A program made the position numbers and the translations under genes. 64,000 bases of DNA from Schizochytrium sp. CCTCC M209059 (lineage: Eukaryota; Sar; Bigyra; Thraustochytrida; Thraustochytriidae), in assembly GCA_000818945.1 (NCBI GenBank), contig KN805372.1:159214-223213 (forward strand), in the 5' to 3' direction. Every line of letters starts with the position of its first letter. Position 1 is the stretch's first letter. Shown piece by piece: positions 27,876 to 39,580 of this stretch. The notes beneath the pieces are model-generated. The model was not told the origin of the DNA, searched no databases, and saw nothing but the letters and a program-made list of their open reading frames with translations.

Positions 27876-28895
27876 TTTCGCAAAGCTTGGCTTGATTCGA
27901 TCGATTCAAGCAACCCCGACCCCGTGCGCTGCTGCTCTTCTACGCCGTGTGCAAGGTCCTGTGTATATCAGCTCGCTTCGCAGGCCGCCTCTACTCTCTT
28001 CGTGCCCTCGCTCTGGCGCTCGCGCTTGCTCGCCGAGCTGACGGATAGGCGTCGCGTGCTAGCCTCGATGCGTTGACGTTTGCCTGATATGGCAGTGATT
28101 GCCCTCGGATGTGCCTCTATAAAACATATTTGAGGTGCGAGCGAGGCTGTGAAAGCTGGTGATGAATTTACTTTTAGTTGTCCTGCGACCAATGGCGCCA
28201 TCACTAGACCTTTGGGTGGAGCTAGCTGTGAATTCAACCGTCCCGAGATGGCGAGAGTTCTTCCCTCTGAAATCTACTGCTTGTACAGCAAAACAAGGAA
28301 GACGAAAATATGGAATGAATTCAAGCAAGATACTGCTACTGTCGAAGCAACCAAGCAAAGCAGAGCACGAAAGAGTCAGGCAAGAGCAAATACACCACAC
28401 CCTACGCGTTCTTTTGCCCTTCACAGCAGAGCATCGTAGGTGATGACGGACGATTGCGGAAAGCATCCGAACTCCCCACGTACGTAGTAGGCCTAGGCTT
28501 AGTATAAGAAAGAGCGATTGAGAAAGAGAGAAGATTTTTCTGCGAGCTCGCAAAACCGCATCAAGGGAGGAGTCGGAGACGGCAAATCGCATTTCGCGAA
28601 GGCGCCGTCGAGAGCGCAGCGCGGGAAAAGAGGACGGGGAAGCGAGCGAGCGAGCTTGGGAAAAGCTGGAGTAGCTCGCTCTGTCGTATCGGTACTCACT
28701 CGGTCTTTGGAGAAGAAGCGGACGGCGAAAATCGCGCGCCAAGACGGAAAGCGGGCCAGGCACGCGGGGCCCGCGGCCTCGGGCTCCCGCGCGGGGCCAG
28801 GGGCGAAGGAGCGGCGGCGGCGCGCACGCCAGAAACGTCGTAGACTCGAGGAAGGGAGCCGAGCGGGCTCCAAGGCCGAGGTCGTCTTGGCAGAC
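27876..28895. other. Divergent intergenic region
   Basis: Upstream region of both the quinone oxidoreductase (minus) and GID7/WDR26 (plus) genes. The GID7 frame is open back to 28518 but with Arg/Ala-rich, leader-like sequence. A CCTAGG-type palindrome lies at 28489-28498. Confidence 0.5.
28489..28498. promoter_or_regulatory. AGGCCTAGGC motif upstream of GID7/WDR26 gene
   Basis: One of five near-identical palindromic CCTAGG-containing sites found in gene upstream regions of this window. It lies about 400 bp upstream of the start. Function is inferred only from recurrence. Confidence 0.25.
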
Positions 28896-30923
28896 ATGCA
28901 AACCCCAAGAACCGACCCGGCGGGAAGCGACCCGGCCGCAAGAAGCGACCTGGAGCCGCGAAAGGCCTCGCTCTTACAAGAAGCCGACAGCGAGACCGAT
29001 GTGCTACTGACGACGCCCGTGCACGGCTTTGTGGTTGAGCGCAGGGAGATGGTCCGCGTCATGATTCAATCCCTTCGCGACATGGGTTTCGAGCAGTCGG
29101 CAGAGAGTCTGGAACGTGAATCCGGCGTAGCAGAGCAGCATCCTTGCGTAGATCGAATCGAAGCTCTTGTACAGAGCGGGAAATGGTCAGAGGCGAGCCA
29201 AATGACGCGCGAGGCTCTTGCCGATACACATGCGTGCAAGCCGTATGTAGTGCGGGCGTGTACATTGCTTCTTGCGCAAGAAGAATATCATGAATTGCTT
29301 TTACGCGACGCATTTGTGGACGCATTATCGTGCTTGCAGCACGAGCTTGCTCCGCTGTGCGGGCGTCAGGACACGGCCAAGCACGCAAGTCTACTTTTAT
29401 GTGATGATCCTGAGGCACTTTGGGCTCGACTGCGACGCTCGCAAGGCGATGATGCCGAGCACCGTAAAAGAGTCTGGGAGCGATTGCGGAGTCTGTTGCC
29501 TCAGTCTCTGGCCTTACCCCGGCAGCGTCTTCTGACGCTGCTGGATCACAGTCTTGCAGAACAGACGCGGCGGTGCTTTCCGAAGTGTGCCTGCGTTCAG
29601 CCCGGACAAAACAACGTCAAGCTTCCCCTGGTACAGGACGTCTCTAGCCTAGTGGAGGATCTGCATCGTTTGCCGGCACGCGTGGTGCAGCGCATTGCAG
29701 CGCATGGCGAGAGCGCGCAGATCTGGTGTGTGGCTTTTAATCAGCAGGGAACTCGAGTGGCGTGCACAGGCACGGACAAACGCGTTCGCGTCTTTGACGT
29801 CGGCTCGGTAGCAGGCGATGTGAAACTATCGCCGTGGGCCTCGCTCTCGGGCGAGGCTGCGACATGTCTAGCGTGGAGTCCCTGCGGCAGGCTCTTGGCC
29901 GCTGGAGACGAGGATGGCAGGGTATATATTTGGGACGGTCTTGGTGGCGATAAGTCTTCGCCGAAGCCGAGTCCTGCACTTGTGCTTCGAAATCTGTCTA
30001 AGCGCGTCGTTCGCATATGGTGGAAGCCCAGCTCTCGACGAGGCTGCGAGCAGCTCATCGCAGGGAGCCTCGACGGTGCACTGGTCTTGTTTGAGGCGCG
30101 GACCGGTGCGATTCTGGCATGCTGGAGTGGAGCGCCCGTGTATGACTTTGTGTACAGCAGCCGCAAGAGGCTGATTGTTGCTGCGTGCGGTAGTTGCGAT
30201 GAGACCAGCAACATGATTGGCTCCTGCGATCCTATCAAGGCGGCGAGCCGCTCGCAGCACCGGTTCATGCGAGTGTTTGCCGTCGAGGAAAGCGAGTCAT
30301 CGGAAGAAATTACCACGAGAGAGACAACTGAAACGGAGCAGTCGGCTGCTGTGCGAACATTCTTGTCGTCGTCCACCTCCTCTTCGTCATCGTCATCGTC
30401 ATCGTCATCGTCACCGTCCGCGGATGCACCTCTTCGGAGGCGGCAGCGAGGGACGAAGCAGCTTGTCGAGCTCTCAGACAAGTGTAAAGCGGATCGTTTC
30501 ATGTCGGATGAACAGATTGTGAGCATGGTGCTCTCGTCCGACGAAGAGAGGCTTTTTGCAACTATTGTGGGTGGAAACATTGTAGAGTGGTGCATGCGCA
30601 CGGGACTGTGGCAGGCGAGCTACAAGGGTGCACATCACGGAAGCGCAGTCATTCGTTCGTCTTTGGGCGGCTTTTGCGAAAGTCTGATCGCAACTGGAAC
30701 CACCGATGGTTTCATTTGCATTTGGGATCGCGAAGCGGGGGAGGCTGGCGAATCGAATGAGGCAGATAGCGGCGCCGTTGAACCTGTACTCATGCTCGGA
30801 GAACACACACAACCAGTGAATGCAGTGACGTGGTCTCCAGTAGACCCTTCTGTGCTTGTATCCGTGAGCGACGACGGTCAACTACTTGTTTGGACCGGGA
30901 AGCCAGCTCAAACTGAGGGTTAA
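28896..30923 (+). CDS. GID7/WDR26-like subunit of the GID/CTLH ubiquitin ligase
   Basis: About 675 residues from ATG 28896. Residues ~45-80 are a LisH-type helix pair (MVRVMIQSLRDMGFEQSAESL, then ERESGV). A CTLH region (~85-170; SGKWSEASQMTREAL, HELAPL) and a helical CRA-like part follow (SLLPQSLALPRQRLLTLLDHSL). From ~275 there are about six to seven WD40 repeats (IWCVAFNQQGTRVACTGTDK, AWSPCGRLLAAGDEDGRVYIW, VTWSPVDPSVLVSVSDDG). This order is that of WDR26/Gid7, which acts as the oligomerising or substrate-recruiting arm of the GID/CTLH E3 complex. An insertion between repeats carries an acidic then Ser-rich run (30370-30420) encoded by TCGTCA units. The gene is intronless. Confidence 0.88.
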   Translation: MQTPRTDPAGSDPAARSDLEPRKASLLQEADSETDVLLTTPVHGFVVERREMVRVMIQSLRDMGFEQSAESLERESGVAEQHPCVDRIEALVQSGKWSEASQMTREALADTHACKPYVVRACTLLLAQEEYHELLLRDAFVDALSCLQHELAPLCGRQDTAKHASLLLCDDPEALWARLRRSQGDDAEHRKRVWERLRSLLPQSLALPRQRLLTLLDHSLAEQTRRCFPKCACVQPGQNNVKLPLVQDVSSLVEDLHRLPARVVQRIAAHGESAQIWCVAFNQQGTRVACTGTDKRVRVFDVGSVAGDVKLSPWASLSGEAATCLAWSPCGRLLAAGDEDGRVYIWDGLGGDKSSPKPSPALVLRNLSKRVVRIWWKPSSRRGCEQLIAGSLDGALVLFEARTGAILACWSGAPVYDFVYSSRKRLIVAACGSCDETSNMIGSCDPIKAASRSQHRFMRVFAVEESESSEEITTRETTETEQSAAVRTFLSSSTSSSSSSSSSSSSPSADAPLRRRQRGTKQLVELSDKCKADRFMSDEQIVSMVLSSDEERLFATIVGGNIVEWCMRTGLWQASYKGAHHGSAVIRSSLGGFCESLIATGTTDGFICIWDREAGEAGESNEADSGAVEPVLMLGEHTQPVNAVTWSPVDPSVLVSVSDDGQLLVWTGKPAQTEG

Positions 30924-31554
30924 AATATGGATTATCTAGGGTCCTGTCATGCGGACATCTAAGTTGCGCCTGAGGAGATCTTCCGATTTTGACCGATTCG
31001 CAATCGTAAACTTCCATCGTCAAAACAACATTCCTTGTGATTCACCTGTTGCATCGCGACAATTGCTACCTGGGCATGGAGTCAGAAGAGCCAACAGGCA
31101 ATCGAATAAGTAGGCAGCAGACGGTGAGTGAGCTACGTGTTGTTGCTGATACGTACTTTTATCGCGAAAAGTCTAACGAGCAGCTATAGCTGTGCTCCAC
31201 TCAAGAAGCTGATCGGCGCAAGTAGGAAAACACTAACTATGGTCATTCGTTAAAATAACTCATGGACTGGACTGATGGTGATATTTAGTTAGAGCAGATA
31301 GATTCGACGAGAACGAAATGGAAATGATGACACAAAACGAAAGTCATTTGTTAAGACAGATTAAAGCCATGCTTCAAGCCTCGAGTGTAGGAAATTGGCT
31401 GTGAAGCTACTAAAAGCGCCGCTTTAAACATTTGGCGGATGAGAGACCTGTTTGCAACACATGAAAATGTAAACGAGATGAAGACTCCCCTCGAACACTG
31501 TCATAGAAAGCAGCGGCAGCGAAAGTAGCAGCACAAAATTACATGCGAGCGAAT
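30924..31554. other. Intergenic, AT-richer, no gene seen
   Basis: Lies between the convergent GID7/WDR26 and permease genes. No coding frame, strong repeat or RNA gene was recognised. Confidence 0.6.
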
Positions 31555-33261
31555 TTAGAGGGCGGCGTGGTCGACCTTGGCAGCATCGACGCGAGAGTCG
31601 ATCTCGTCCTCGGATTCCTCAATAGTGGGGTCGACCTTGCCCATGCGCTGGAGCTGGAAGAGGCCAAGGAAGATGGCGGTGAGCATAAGGTAGGCGGTGA
31701 AGAAGCGCCAGCTGAGCGTGGGGAAGTAGCCCGTAGCGCAGGTGTCGAACTCGCTAAAGCGCGAGACAGGGATGACAGACGTAGCGTTGGCGCAGTAGAC
31801 ACCGCCGGCAACAACTTCATTGATCTCCTTGGCGCTGACAAGACCTTGGTGGATGAAACCGAAGAGGGAAAGGAAGGCGGCGACGACACTCCAAACGGCA
31901 GCCATGACGTAGCTGCGGTTGATTGCGTACGAAGCCATGGAGATGGTGACGAGGGCGATGAGAAGCGGGCTGCCATCGAGAGCCGTGAAACCGTAGTACG
32001 TGGGGTTCGAGGAATCCGCGGTGTAGCCGGCGCCCTGAAGGGTCCAATCAACAATGGAGGGAACAATACCGATGATGAAGGCAGGGTACTCGCGAACACT
32101 GGCGGAGACGATGGCCTCCTGGCAGATAGCGAGACCAACAAAGACGAGAAGCGGGCCAACAGCCTGCATGGGGACGATGGCCTGAATGAGGGCGAACATG
32201 CCGGTGAGGGAGAAGATAAAGAGGACGACACCGTTGATGACCGAGTACATGGTACCAGCGCCCATCTTCTTGTATGCAGGGTGGCCAATGTACACGGAAG
32301 TGGAGAAGGGGCAGCCGAAGAGAGCGGCGATGATAGTGCCGAGGCCGTCAGAGACCATGGTGAGGGTCACGCCGTACTTGTCGCCAGCCTGCTCGGCAGA
32401 GTAGACGTTCATCAGGGTGCCGGCAGCGGCGGTGAAGGCAACAGGGAAGACCGTACCGATGGAGTCAGCGACCGAGGACCAATCGCCGAGAGCGCTGAAG
32501 CCGGTCTGGATGCCCCACCACTTGAGGTTCTGCTCGGCAGCATCCCAGGTCTCCTTGGTGTGGACACCGTCCATCCAGGCGAGGGCAGTACCGGCAAGGA
32601 TGATGACAAGCGACTTGGGGAAGTTGCCAATATCAACGTCACCGTAGTAGAGGATGAAGACAAGGAAGAGCGGCACGAGGCCGGCAATGGGCTCGGCGTA
32701 GGTGTTGCTCAGGGCGTTGATGACAAGGAAAGCCATACCAATGCCGGAGAGCGAGCCGAGGAGAGCCACGGGCGGGGTAAACTTGCGGATGGCAGGGCCA
32801 AAGAAGCTAAGAATCACCGAGATGATACCGACCAGAAAGTTGGTCGTCACACCGGCGCGCCAAGCGGCCTCCATAGCGTCGCCATAGCAAGCGGAGTCGC
32901 CACTGGCGCAGCTCGCGGTGGCACCCCAGTAGACGGGGCCCATGATGCCAAAGAGGACGGCAAAGGCACCGGGGGTGTTGATACCGTAGGGAAGGGCGGT
33001 CGCGAGGCGGTCCTCCTTGGCGGAGAGAATAGCGCCCTGGACGGCGTAGAAGGCTCCGCCGGCCAAGGTGGAGACACCGAGACCGGGGAGGATGCGCTGG
33101 TAGATGATATCGAAGGCGACGTCATCGTTCATGCCGGGCTCGAAGACGCCGAAGTACGTGGCGCCGACGAGGGCAAGGATGGTGCCGATGTTATCGAACA
33201 TGACCTGCACGAGGCCCGAGGCATCGCCCGCCACGGGCTTAAGGTAGGGAACGAAGCTCAT
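31555..33261 (-). CDS. Nucleobase permease, xanthine/uracil (NCS2/AzgA-like) family
   Basis: The protein is 568 residues from ATG 33261. It has twelve or more hydrophobic helices across the whole length, in the pattern of the xanthine/uracil/vitamin C permease family (7+7 fold). Conserved-looking segments include NIGTILALVGATYFG in helix 1-3, ALPYGINTPGAFAVLFGIMGP, PVALLGSLSGIGMAFL, and AALFGCPFSTSVYIGHPAYKKMGAG in the position of the AzgA GTS.TTYIES motif. It probably imports purines or related bases with a cation across the plasma membrane. The C-terminus is soluble and acidic (TIEESEDEIDSRVD). The exact substrate cannot be set from sequence. The 599-residue plus-strand frame over it is an antisense shadow created by codon bias. 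Confidence 0.85.
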   Translation of the reverse strand: MSFVPYLKPVAGDASGLVQVMFDNIGTILALVGATYFGVFEPGMNDDVAFDIIYQRILPGLGVSTLAGGAFYAVQGAILSAKEDRLATALPYGINTPGAFAVLFGIMGPVYWGATASCASGDSACYGDAMEAAWRAGVTTNFLVGIISVILSFFGPAIRKFTPPVALLGSLSGIGMAFLVINALSNTYAEPIAGLVPLFLVFILYYGDVDIGNFPKSLVIILAGTALAWMDGVHTKETWDAAEQNLKWWGIQTGFSALGDWSSVADSIGTVFPVAFTAAAGTLMNVYSAEQAGDKYGVTLTMVSDGLGTIIAALFGCPFSTSVYIGHPAYKKMGAGTMYSVINGVVLFIFSLTGMFALIQAIVPMQAVGPLLVFVGLAICQEAIVSASVREYPAFIIGIVPSIVDWTLQGAGYTADSSNPTYYGFTALDGSPLLIALVTISMASYAINRSYVMAAVWSVVAAFLSLFGFIHQGLVSAKEINEVVAGGVYCANATSVIPVSRFSEFDTCATGYFPTLSWRFFTAYLMLTAIFLGLFQLQRMGKVDPTIEESEDEIDSRVDAAKVDHAAL

Positions 33262-33757
33262 TGTGATGAACCACCCCACCCACCCTTGATTAAAGTAAGA
33301 GGTTGCTTTGTTTGCTTTGTCTCGGGCTGGTTGCTTGGCTAGACCTTGCCGAGGCTCGGAGGCTTCGCTCGCTCGAGTTTGGGTTTTGGTTTTGCTGTCG
33401 AGCGCGATGGCCCGGTCGCACGCGGCGGCCCGGCGACGCCCCGGCTGCTCGCTCGGAGACTCCGGAGACAGAGAGGGAGACGGACGGCCGGAGTCGGAGG
33501 GGAGCAGAGAGAGGGCGTGCGTGTACGAGTGGGAAGCAGAGCAGCATGCCCTGCACTACACTGCGCTGCAGAGGGAGAGGAACCGACCGCATCATCGCGT
33601 AAGAGCTCGCAGAAAACCAACCCAGGGCAATGCAAAAGAGAAAGAAATCGAGGGCGCGCGGCGGCTCACCCACCGAGAGAGTGCGCGACGGCCCGATCTA
33701 CCGACCGACTGGCGACCAAGCGGCCGACCGAGCGACCGACTCAGCGAGTGGACTGGG

Positions 33758-33786
33758 CCGGGCTGGGCTGGGCTGGGCTGGGCTGG
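33758..33786. repeat. (GGGCT)n pentanucleotide repeat
   Basis: Five to six tandem units, G-rich on the plus strand. Confidence 0.8.
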
Positions 33787-34181
33787 CCTCGCGCGTGGAG
33801 AACGAGGAACTCTTGGGTTGGCGCGGCTGGTGCGGCTGGCTTCCAGGAGTGCGAGGGAGGGACACGGAGAGAGGGAGAGCAGCAGCGCCGGGGGGTCGCT
33901 GCATTCCTCCGAACTGGACCCGGAGGCCCCGTCTGAACAAGCTATCGAGAGGCGCTCCAAGAAAGAAAGGAAAACAAGAAAGAAAGGAAAACAAGAAAGA
34001 AAGAAAGGGAAAGAAGGGACGGCGGTGCGGGCCAGTGGCGAGCGAGACGACTGCGGGCAGTGGAGCGATGGGGTGATGTGCGGTCGCGGACTTCCAGGAG
34101 GCTGCGGGGCCGCGCGCGCGGCGCGTGCGCAGAGAGAGCGAGAGAGGAAAAGAGTGCGCGGCGAGGCGAGGATAGCCTTGG

Positions 34182-34298
34182 ATCCATTCATCCATCCGTC
34201 CATCCATCCATCTATCCATCTATCCATCTATCCGTCTATCCATCCGTCCGTCCACCCATTCATTCATTCATTCATTTATCCACCCACCCATCCATCCC
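34182..34298. repeat. (ATCC)n / (ATTC)n microsatellite
   Basis: About 115 bp of ATCC, GTCC, ATTC and CACC tetranucleotides with substitutions. A related but shorter array lies at 36408-36445. Confidence 0.88.
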
Positions 34299-35709
34299 AG
34301 CGCCGCGTTCATCTGAAGCTTCGCTTGCGGTTTCCTTCTCTTTCTGCTGCCCACGCCATGCCATGGCCATCGCGGAGCTTCGAAGCGAACGCTCGCGACG
34401 CCTCGGCGTCCGCGCGGAGCCGCCGCGAACGCTAGCATGCCTTTCCATGCCAGCTCAATGGAAAACAAGCAAGGCCGGCAAGCCTCGCTCAAGGATCGGT
34501 CGACCGACAGAGAAAGAAGGCGGCGCGGCATGCGACAACGGGCACGCGCAGATTGTCTGTCTGTCCACTTGCAGCCTGCCACCGGCCACTTGTCGCGGCC
34601 GGCGCCCTACTAGGGAGAATAGGGATCGGCCAAGCCTCGCTTTCGCCCCCTCGGTCCTTCTTCCTCTCACGCGCCTGATCGGCCGCCCGCAGCGAAGGGC
34701 CCTGCCGGCCGCCGTCCCCTCCGTGGCGCGTCTGCGGGGGTTAATAAGACACCGCAGCGTGCCCACAAAGCCCGCGGGGGCAGCGGCGGCGCCACCACAG
34801 CGGCGGCCTCTCTCTGCCTTGCCCCCTTGTTCCGCCGTGCGGCCGCAGCCCGGGTCTTCCGCCGCGGGCGCGGGCCGCTGTGGGGTTCGATGGGAGTATC
34901 GCGGAAGCGCCAACATTGCAGCTGCAACCGGAAACGCGCAAGTGGCGAATGCAAGTGGCAAGTGCGAGTGAAAGCAACGGCGAGAAGAAAGGCAAGATCA
35001 GGCAAGGCAAGATCAGGCAAGGCAAGGCAAGGCAAGGCTATCTACGATCTTGGTGGCTGACCAATTTCTGGGGGACGTGCCCGTCCCGAGCGTGGCCGAG
35101 GACCTTCTTTTTTCTTTTCCTTTGCGAGGCTGCTTCTGCATGCCATGCAGATGTTCGCACGCTTGTTTCGCAAGCTCGCCATCCTCCGCACTGTTTGCGG
35201 AAATCGGAATGAACGTGGTGCTGCAGAAGCAAGCATCCATCCGCCAGCTGCTTGTCGTTACTAGTGGCGGAGCGACTCGCGCCGCGACTCGGCGACGGCC
35301 GGTCCCCGGAAGGAACCGAAGCGCACGCGCTGGCGCTGACGTGCTGACCGCCCTGCCTCGCAAATCGCTTGCTTGCTGTTGCCCGCACCGCGCGCGCGCT
35401 CGCCAGCCCGAACGCGGCTCCGGCGACGCCCTCTTCGTCCAGCACCGATGACCACGCTCGTGCATCGAGGGTCCCGGGAGGGCAGGCAAGCACGCAAGCA
35501 AGCAAGCAAGCACGAGAGCAACAGCAACCCGCCAGAAAGCAAGAAAGATCTTCGCGCGTGAGCTTCTTCGCCTCGCAGTCGCGGGGAAGAAAGAACAAGC
35601 CGGAAAAGCAAACGGGCCAGGGAAGCCAAGGCAGGCAGAAAGGAGGGCGGAACGCGCGCGAGGACCGCAGACTTGACCTTAATTAAGTTCGAGTTTCTTT
35701 CTTTTCCCC

Positions 35710-35760
<51 letters not shown>

Positions 35761-35762
35761 CT
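35710..35762. repeat. (CTTT)n microsatellite, about 13 units
   Basis: A near-perfect pyrimidine tetranucleotide array. Confidence 0.92.
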
Positions 35763-36205
35763 CCTTCTTGTCGGGCGGAGGGGGAGCGCGTCGACGACGA
35801 CGCGGCGAGGGAGGGACGGACGGCCAGGGCGAGCGGCTGCGGCCTGCAGCTAGCGAGCACGCAAGCGAGTGGGGCGAGCGGCTGCGAGCAAGAAACAAAG
35901 CCTGCGGCTGCCGCGTCGAAGGCGTGTCGGTCCCGTCGCTGGCACGCGCGAGCGAGAGGGCGCGCGAGCGTGTTACTTACTGGCCTGGATCGGTCAGTGA
36001 AAGAGCCTGTGCTTACGACACCGTCGATCAGTCCAGTCTCTGGAAGGGAGCTGCTAGCTAGGCCGGGCGGGGTGTGCGCGCGCGTGTGAGCGCGTGTGTG
36101 TGTGCGCGTGTGTTTGAAAGAAAGATGAAGGAAATGCGCACGACAGCCTCGAACCTGTTTCGATCAATCGAGTCGAGCGAGTCGTGTGTACTACGTGGCG
36201 GCAGC

Positions 36206-36245
36206 GATCGATTGATCGATCGATCGATCGGTCGATCGATCGATC
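36206..36245. repeat. (GATC)n / (GATT)n microsatellite
   Basis: About ten GATC-type units with two substitutions. Each unit is its own reverse complement, so the array can fold on itself. Confidence 0.85.
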
Positions 36246-36407
36246 CATAGACTTGCTTTCTTGATAGATTATCCTTCCCTCCCCCTTTCGGCTCCGCTCC
36301 CACCCACCGCGTGGCTGGGGCGCGCGACGATGAAGGCAGGCTTGGATTGGATTAGCTTGGCTCGCGCGGGCTGCCGAAAAACCGCGCTGGACCCGTAAAG
36401 GTGGCCG

Positions 36408-36445
36408 ACATTCATTCATCCATCCATCCGTCCGTCCGTCCGTCC
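36408..36445. repeat. (CATC)n / (CGTC)n microsatellite
   Basis: A short relative of the 34182-34298 array. Confidence 0.8.
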
Positions 36446-37258
36446 ACTGCCACTGCCATCGGTTACTCGTCCCGGCGCCGGCACGATCACTCGACCCCAA
36501 CGAAGGAAGACGAGAAACGAGCGAGGCGTAATCATCCCATCATGGCCACTCCCAATACATGCCAAGTCCCCCGTCCAGTCGGCACTCGCAGTCAACCCAA
36601 GCCAAGCAGCTGGCTGCTGCAGCGCTCAATCTCTCTCCACCCTCGTGTGTTTTCTCTATCCGAGATGTGGGCTTGGACGGCAACTTCCGTCCCTACCTTT
36701 CTTCCTTCCTTCCTTCCTTCCCTCCTCCCATGCTTAAAAAGTTTTGTTAGCCCTGCCGCATGCATGCATGTATGCAGGCAGTCCGTCGGTCGCCTCCGTA
36801 TCCATTGTTTTCCTGCCGGCAGCGTCCTCGTCCCGCCCGCCGCCGCCGGCCTCGCGCCTCTTGCTCGTTGCAATCAATTCTCGGCGGCTGCGCCGAGCGC
36901 GCCTTCTCTGGGGAGCCACGCTGCAGCTGCAGCTGCAGCTGCAACTCCCGCAGGGTTGCTGTTGGTTGTTACAAGGCTTGCGCGCGCGCCACCCATTCTG
37001 TCGACAGAACGCACGGTGGTGAGGCTGGCTGGCGGCGGCCTGGCTGGGACCCTCACGGCCGCCCGGCCGGCCGTCCCCGGCGGCTGCGCTGGCTGCGGCC
37101 CTGCCTCTCCCTGGCGGCACGGCGCCGCGCTCGGCCGGGAAGGAACGCGGCACGGCACGCGGAGAGGCCGTGCGGCGTGCTGCTGGCGGGCGAGGCATGC
37201 GCGCGCGGCGTCGCTTTCGCGATCATTGATTTCACTTCACTTCATTTCATATCTCCCT

Positions 37259-37302
37259 TTCATTTCATTTCATTTCATTTCATTTCATTTCATTTCATTT
37301 CA
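37259..37302. repeat. (TTTCA)n pentanucleotide repeat
   Basis: Eight to nine perfect units, preceded by degenerate ones from about 37230. Confidence 0.9.
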
Positions 37303-37813
37303 ATTGATTGGAATTCATTTTCACGGCGACAGAAGTGCGCGTCGACCAGGTCTGTGTCTGTGTTTGTGTGTGCGTGTGGCACGCCGGGCTTGGCCGGCCC
37401 CTGAAGCGTCTTGGCCAGTCCAGCTTTTGTGACGCGCAGTACAGACACGGCCGCGGCCTGCCTTGGACGGCAGCCACTCCGCTGCAAGGCGCAGGAGAAG
37501 CAGCAGCAGCAGTAGCAGGACAAGAAAGAGCACGGTCGCGGCCGCGGGCGCAGGCGATGCAGCAGTGCGTGCGCCGGAGCAGGCCGCGGCCTTCACGGTA
37601 TTTGCTAAGAGGGGCCTGCAACCACCGTGGGTCCATTACGTCCTTTCACTGGATCACTCACTCGGCTGGGCGTTCGGCTGAGAGAGGGGAGCTGTGGTTT
37701 GAGACTGCGGGTGGTCCAGGAGGACGTCGTCGCGATAAATGGATTGATTGATGAGTGAATGAATGAACGAAACAATAGGTGAACGAAGCGTGAACCAAGT
37801 TGAACTCCAAGTT

Positions 37814-37886
37814 GAACTTCAACTTCAACTTCAACTTCAACTTCAACTTCAACTTCAACTTCAACTTCAACTTCAACTTCAACTTC
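37814..37886. repeat. (AACTTC)n hexanucleotide repeat, about 12 units
   Basis: A perfect array. Frames through it give artefactual Leu-Gln or Lys-Leu repeats. Confidence 0.92.
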
Positions 37887-39477
37887 CCTGCTTAGGCCCC
37901 GCCCCGCTGGCGCGATGCGACAGGGCGCCAGCTCTCGCCCCGCGGTCGCCGCTCACTTCCGCTGGCACGAGGTGATTAATCCGAGCGGCACTATCTCGGC
38001 AAGGCCATCCTCTCATCAACCTGCCGAAGCTGCTGTTAGCCGCAGTCCAACCGACCTATCCATCGATTTTCTAAGCAGTGCTTAGGCTTACGAGCGACGC
38101 CCGGCACGCGTGGCCGGCGTCGCCCTCGCGGCGTCACCCTCGCGGCGTCATGCAGGCTCGCTGTTGGCGACGACGCTGGAGTGAGAGCAAGCCGGCCAGG
38201 AATGGACGGATCAAGCGACCAATCAAGCGCTCGAGCCGTGCAAGTCTTGACCGCGCTTCTCCAGCCAGGTTCCTCCCTCAAGAATCACTCGGCCGTCAGT
38301 CAGTCCATGCACGCCCACTTGTGTGTATGCTTGCTTTCTTGCCTGCGCCGGCGCGGCGCGGTCGTGCAGCAGGCAGACCAATGCAGGCACGTGCCACGGA
38401 GGAAGAAGAAGAATGCGAAAATTCCTCGCGCAAGTCCTCGCTCAAGTTCTTTGGGCGGCTTTTCGGAGTCGCTGGTCTGTCTTTCCTCCATTTCTTTCTT
38501 TGCCGGACCAATGGCGACCGGCCGGAAGATAGAATCCCAACTCGCCCACATCACCCGCAGCAGCCGCGGTCCACAGCCAGCTCCCTCGCCGTATCTTCTG
38601 CGGGGCGGCACCTGGGCGTCTGTGGGAGGGGAAGGGAAATGTGCTAGGGGGGAAAAACAATTGGTCCGCGCAACCTTGGCGTTGCGCCTGCTTAGCGCTG
38701 CGAGGGGGACGCACATGGGCGTCTCCCCGACGAGCACCCTGCGCAACGCAAGAGCGCTTGCGCGTGGACCGGCAGATCATGTCATACGAGCAAGAACTCC
38801 GAGCAGCCACACCAGCCACTGTCAGCGACTCGAGTCTCGGAGACGCGCGTGCTCGCGCTGCGTGCTGTAATGGCGAAGCACAGTTGGTCATAGCCGCACC
38901 ACTGCCAGCAGCCAGCTGCAATTCGCAACATTTGGTCGAGGCGACGTCCAAAAGGGCGGAGGATCTTTCTTGGGCGACAAGAAGATGAACATGCTTCCAG
39001 GGGCCTGGTCGGCCACATCGCCGCGTCTTGTCACGTCCGAGACTTGTCACGTCACGTCGCGCCATCTGGATTAGAGGCTCTATTTTGGTTTTTGAAAAAA
39101 AGAAAAAAAAAAAAGAGGTAGACACAGAGAGAGATAGGGCTTGGCGTACTCGTCAAGGTTGATGAGCTGGTTCCGCCGGCGGAAGGTGCGACGTGACGGT
39201 AGCCAGCAGACACACAGATACAGAAAAACAGAGCAAGCAACCAAGTCGACCTAGATCATTGTCATGGAGGACGGAAGATCACAAATCCAGCATGCATCAC
39301 AATCGATTTCTTCAACAACTTGCAGTCTGCACTTGCATTGTATCGCCACGAATTAAACGTGTGCGCAGTAGCAAAGCTAGATTCTAACTTGCATTATGGC
39401 GGCGCCAGTCATGATGTTCTCTCCGGAGCACATTGTTTTTCGATCCCAGAAACAATGAATAAAAGTCTTGCGATTTG

Positions 39478-39580
39478 CTGCGAACAGCTGGCTGCTGCGA
39501 ACAGCTGGCTGCTGCGAACAGCTGGCTGCTGCGAACAGCTAGCTGCTGCGAACAGCTGGCTGCTACGAACAGTCGCGAAC
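39478..39580. repeat. 17-bp tandem repeat, about six units
   Basis: The unit GAACAGCTGGCTGCTGC repeats with a 17-bp period and a few substitutions. It ends about 140 bp before the start of the DNA-end repair gene. Each unit contains the palindrome CAGCTG. Confidence 0.9.

Noticed and set aside
31543..33342. 599-residue plus-strand frame opposite the permease
   Set aside because: Very hydrophilic Gly/Asp/Glu-rich mirror of a membrane protein gene; typical antisense shadow.
33308..34435. 375-residue frame in the repeat-rich island
   Set aside because: Arg/Ser/Gly-rich and passing through GGGCT, GAAAG and ATCC repeats, with equally long frames on the other strand; no coding character.
36401..37432. 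343-residue frame in the repeat-rich island
   Set aside because: Composition follows local GC content and the TTTCA repeat; no conserved motif.
39478..39580. CRISPR-like array
   Set aside because: Units are directly adjacent 17-mers with no spacers, in a eukaryotic genome; a minisatellite.
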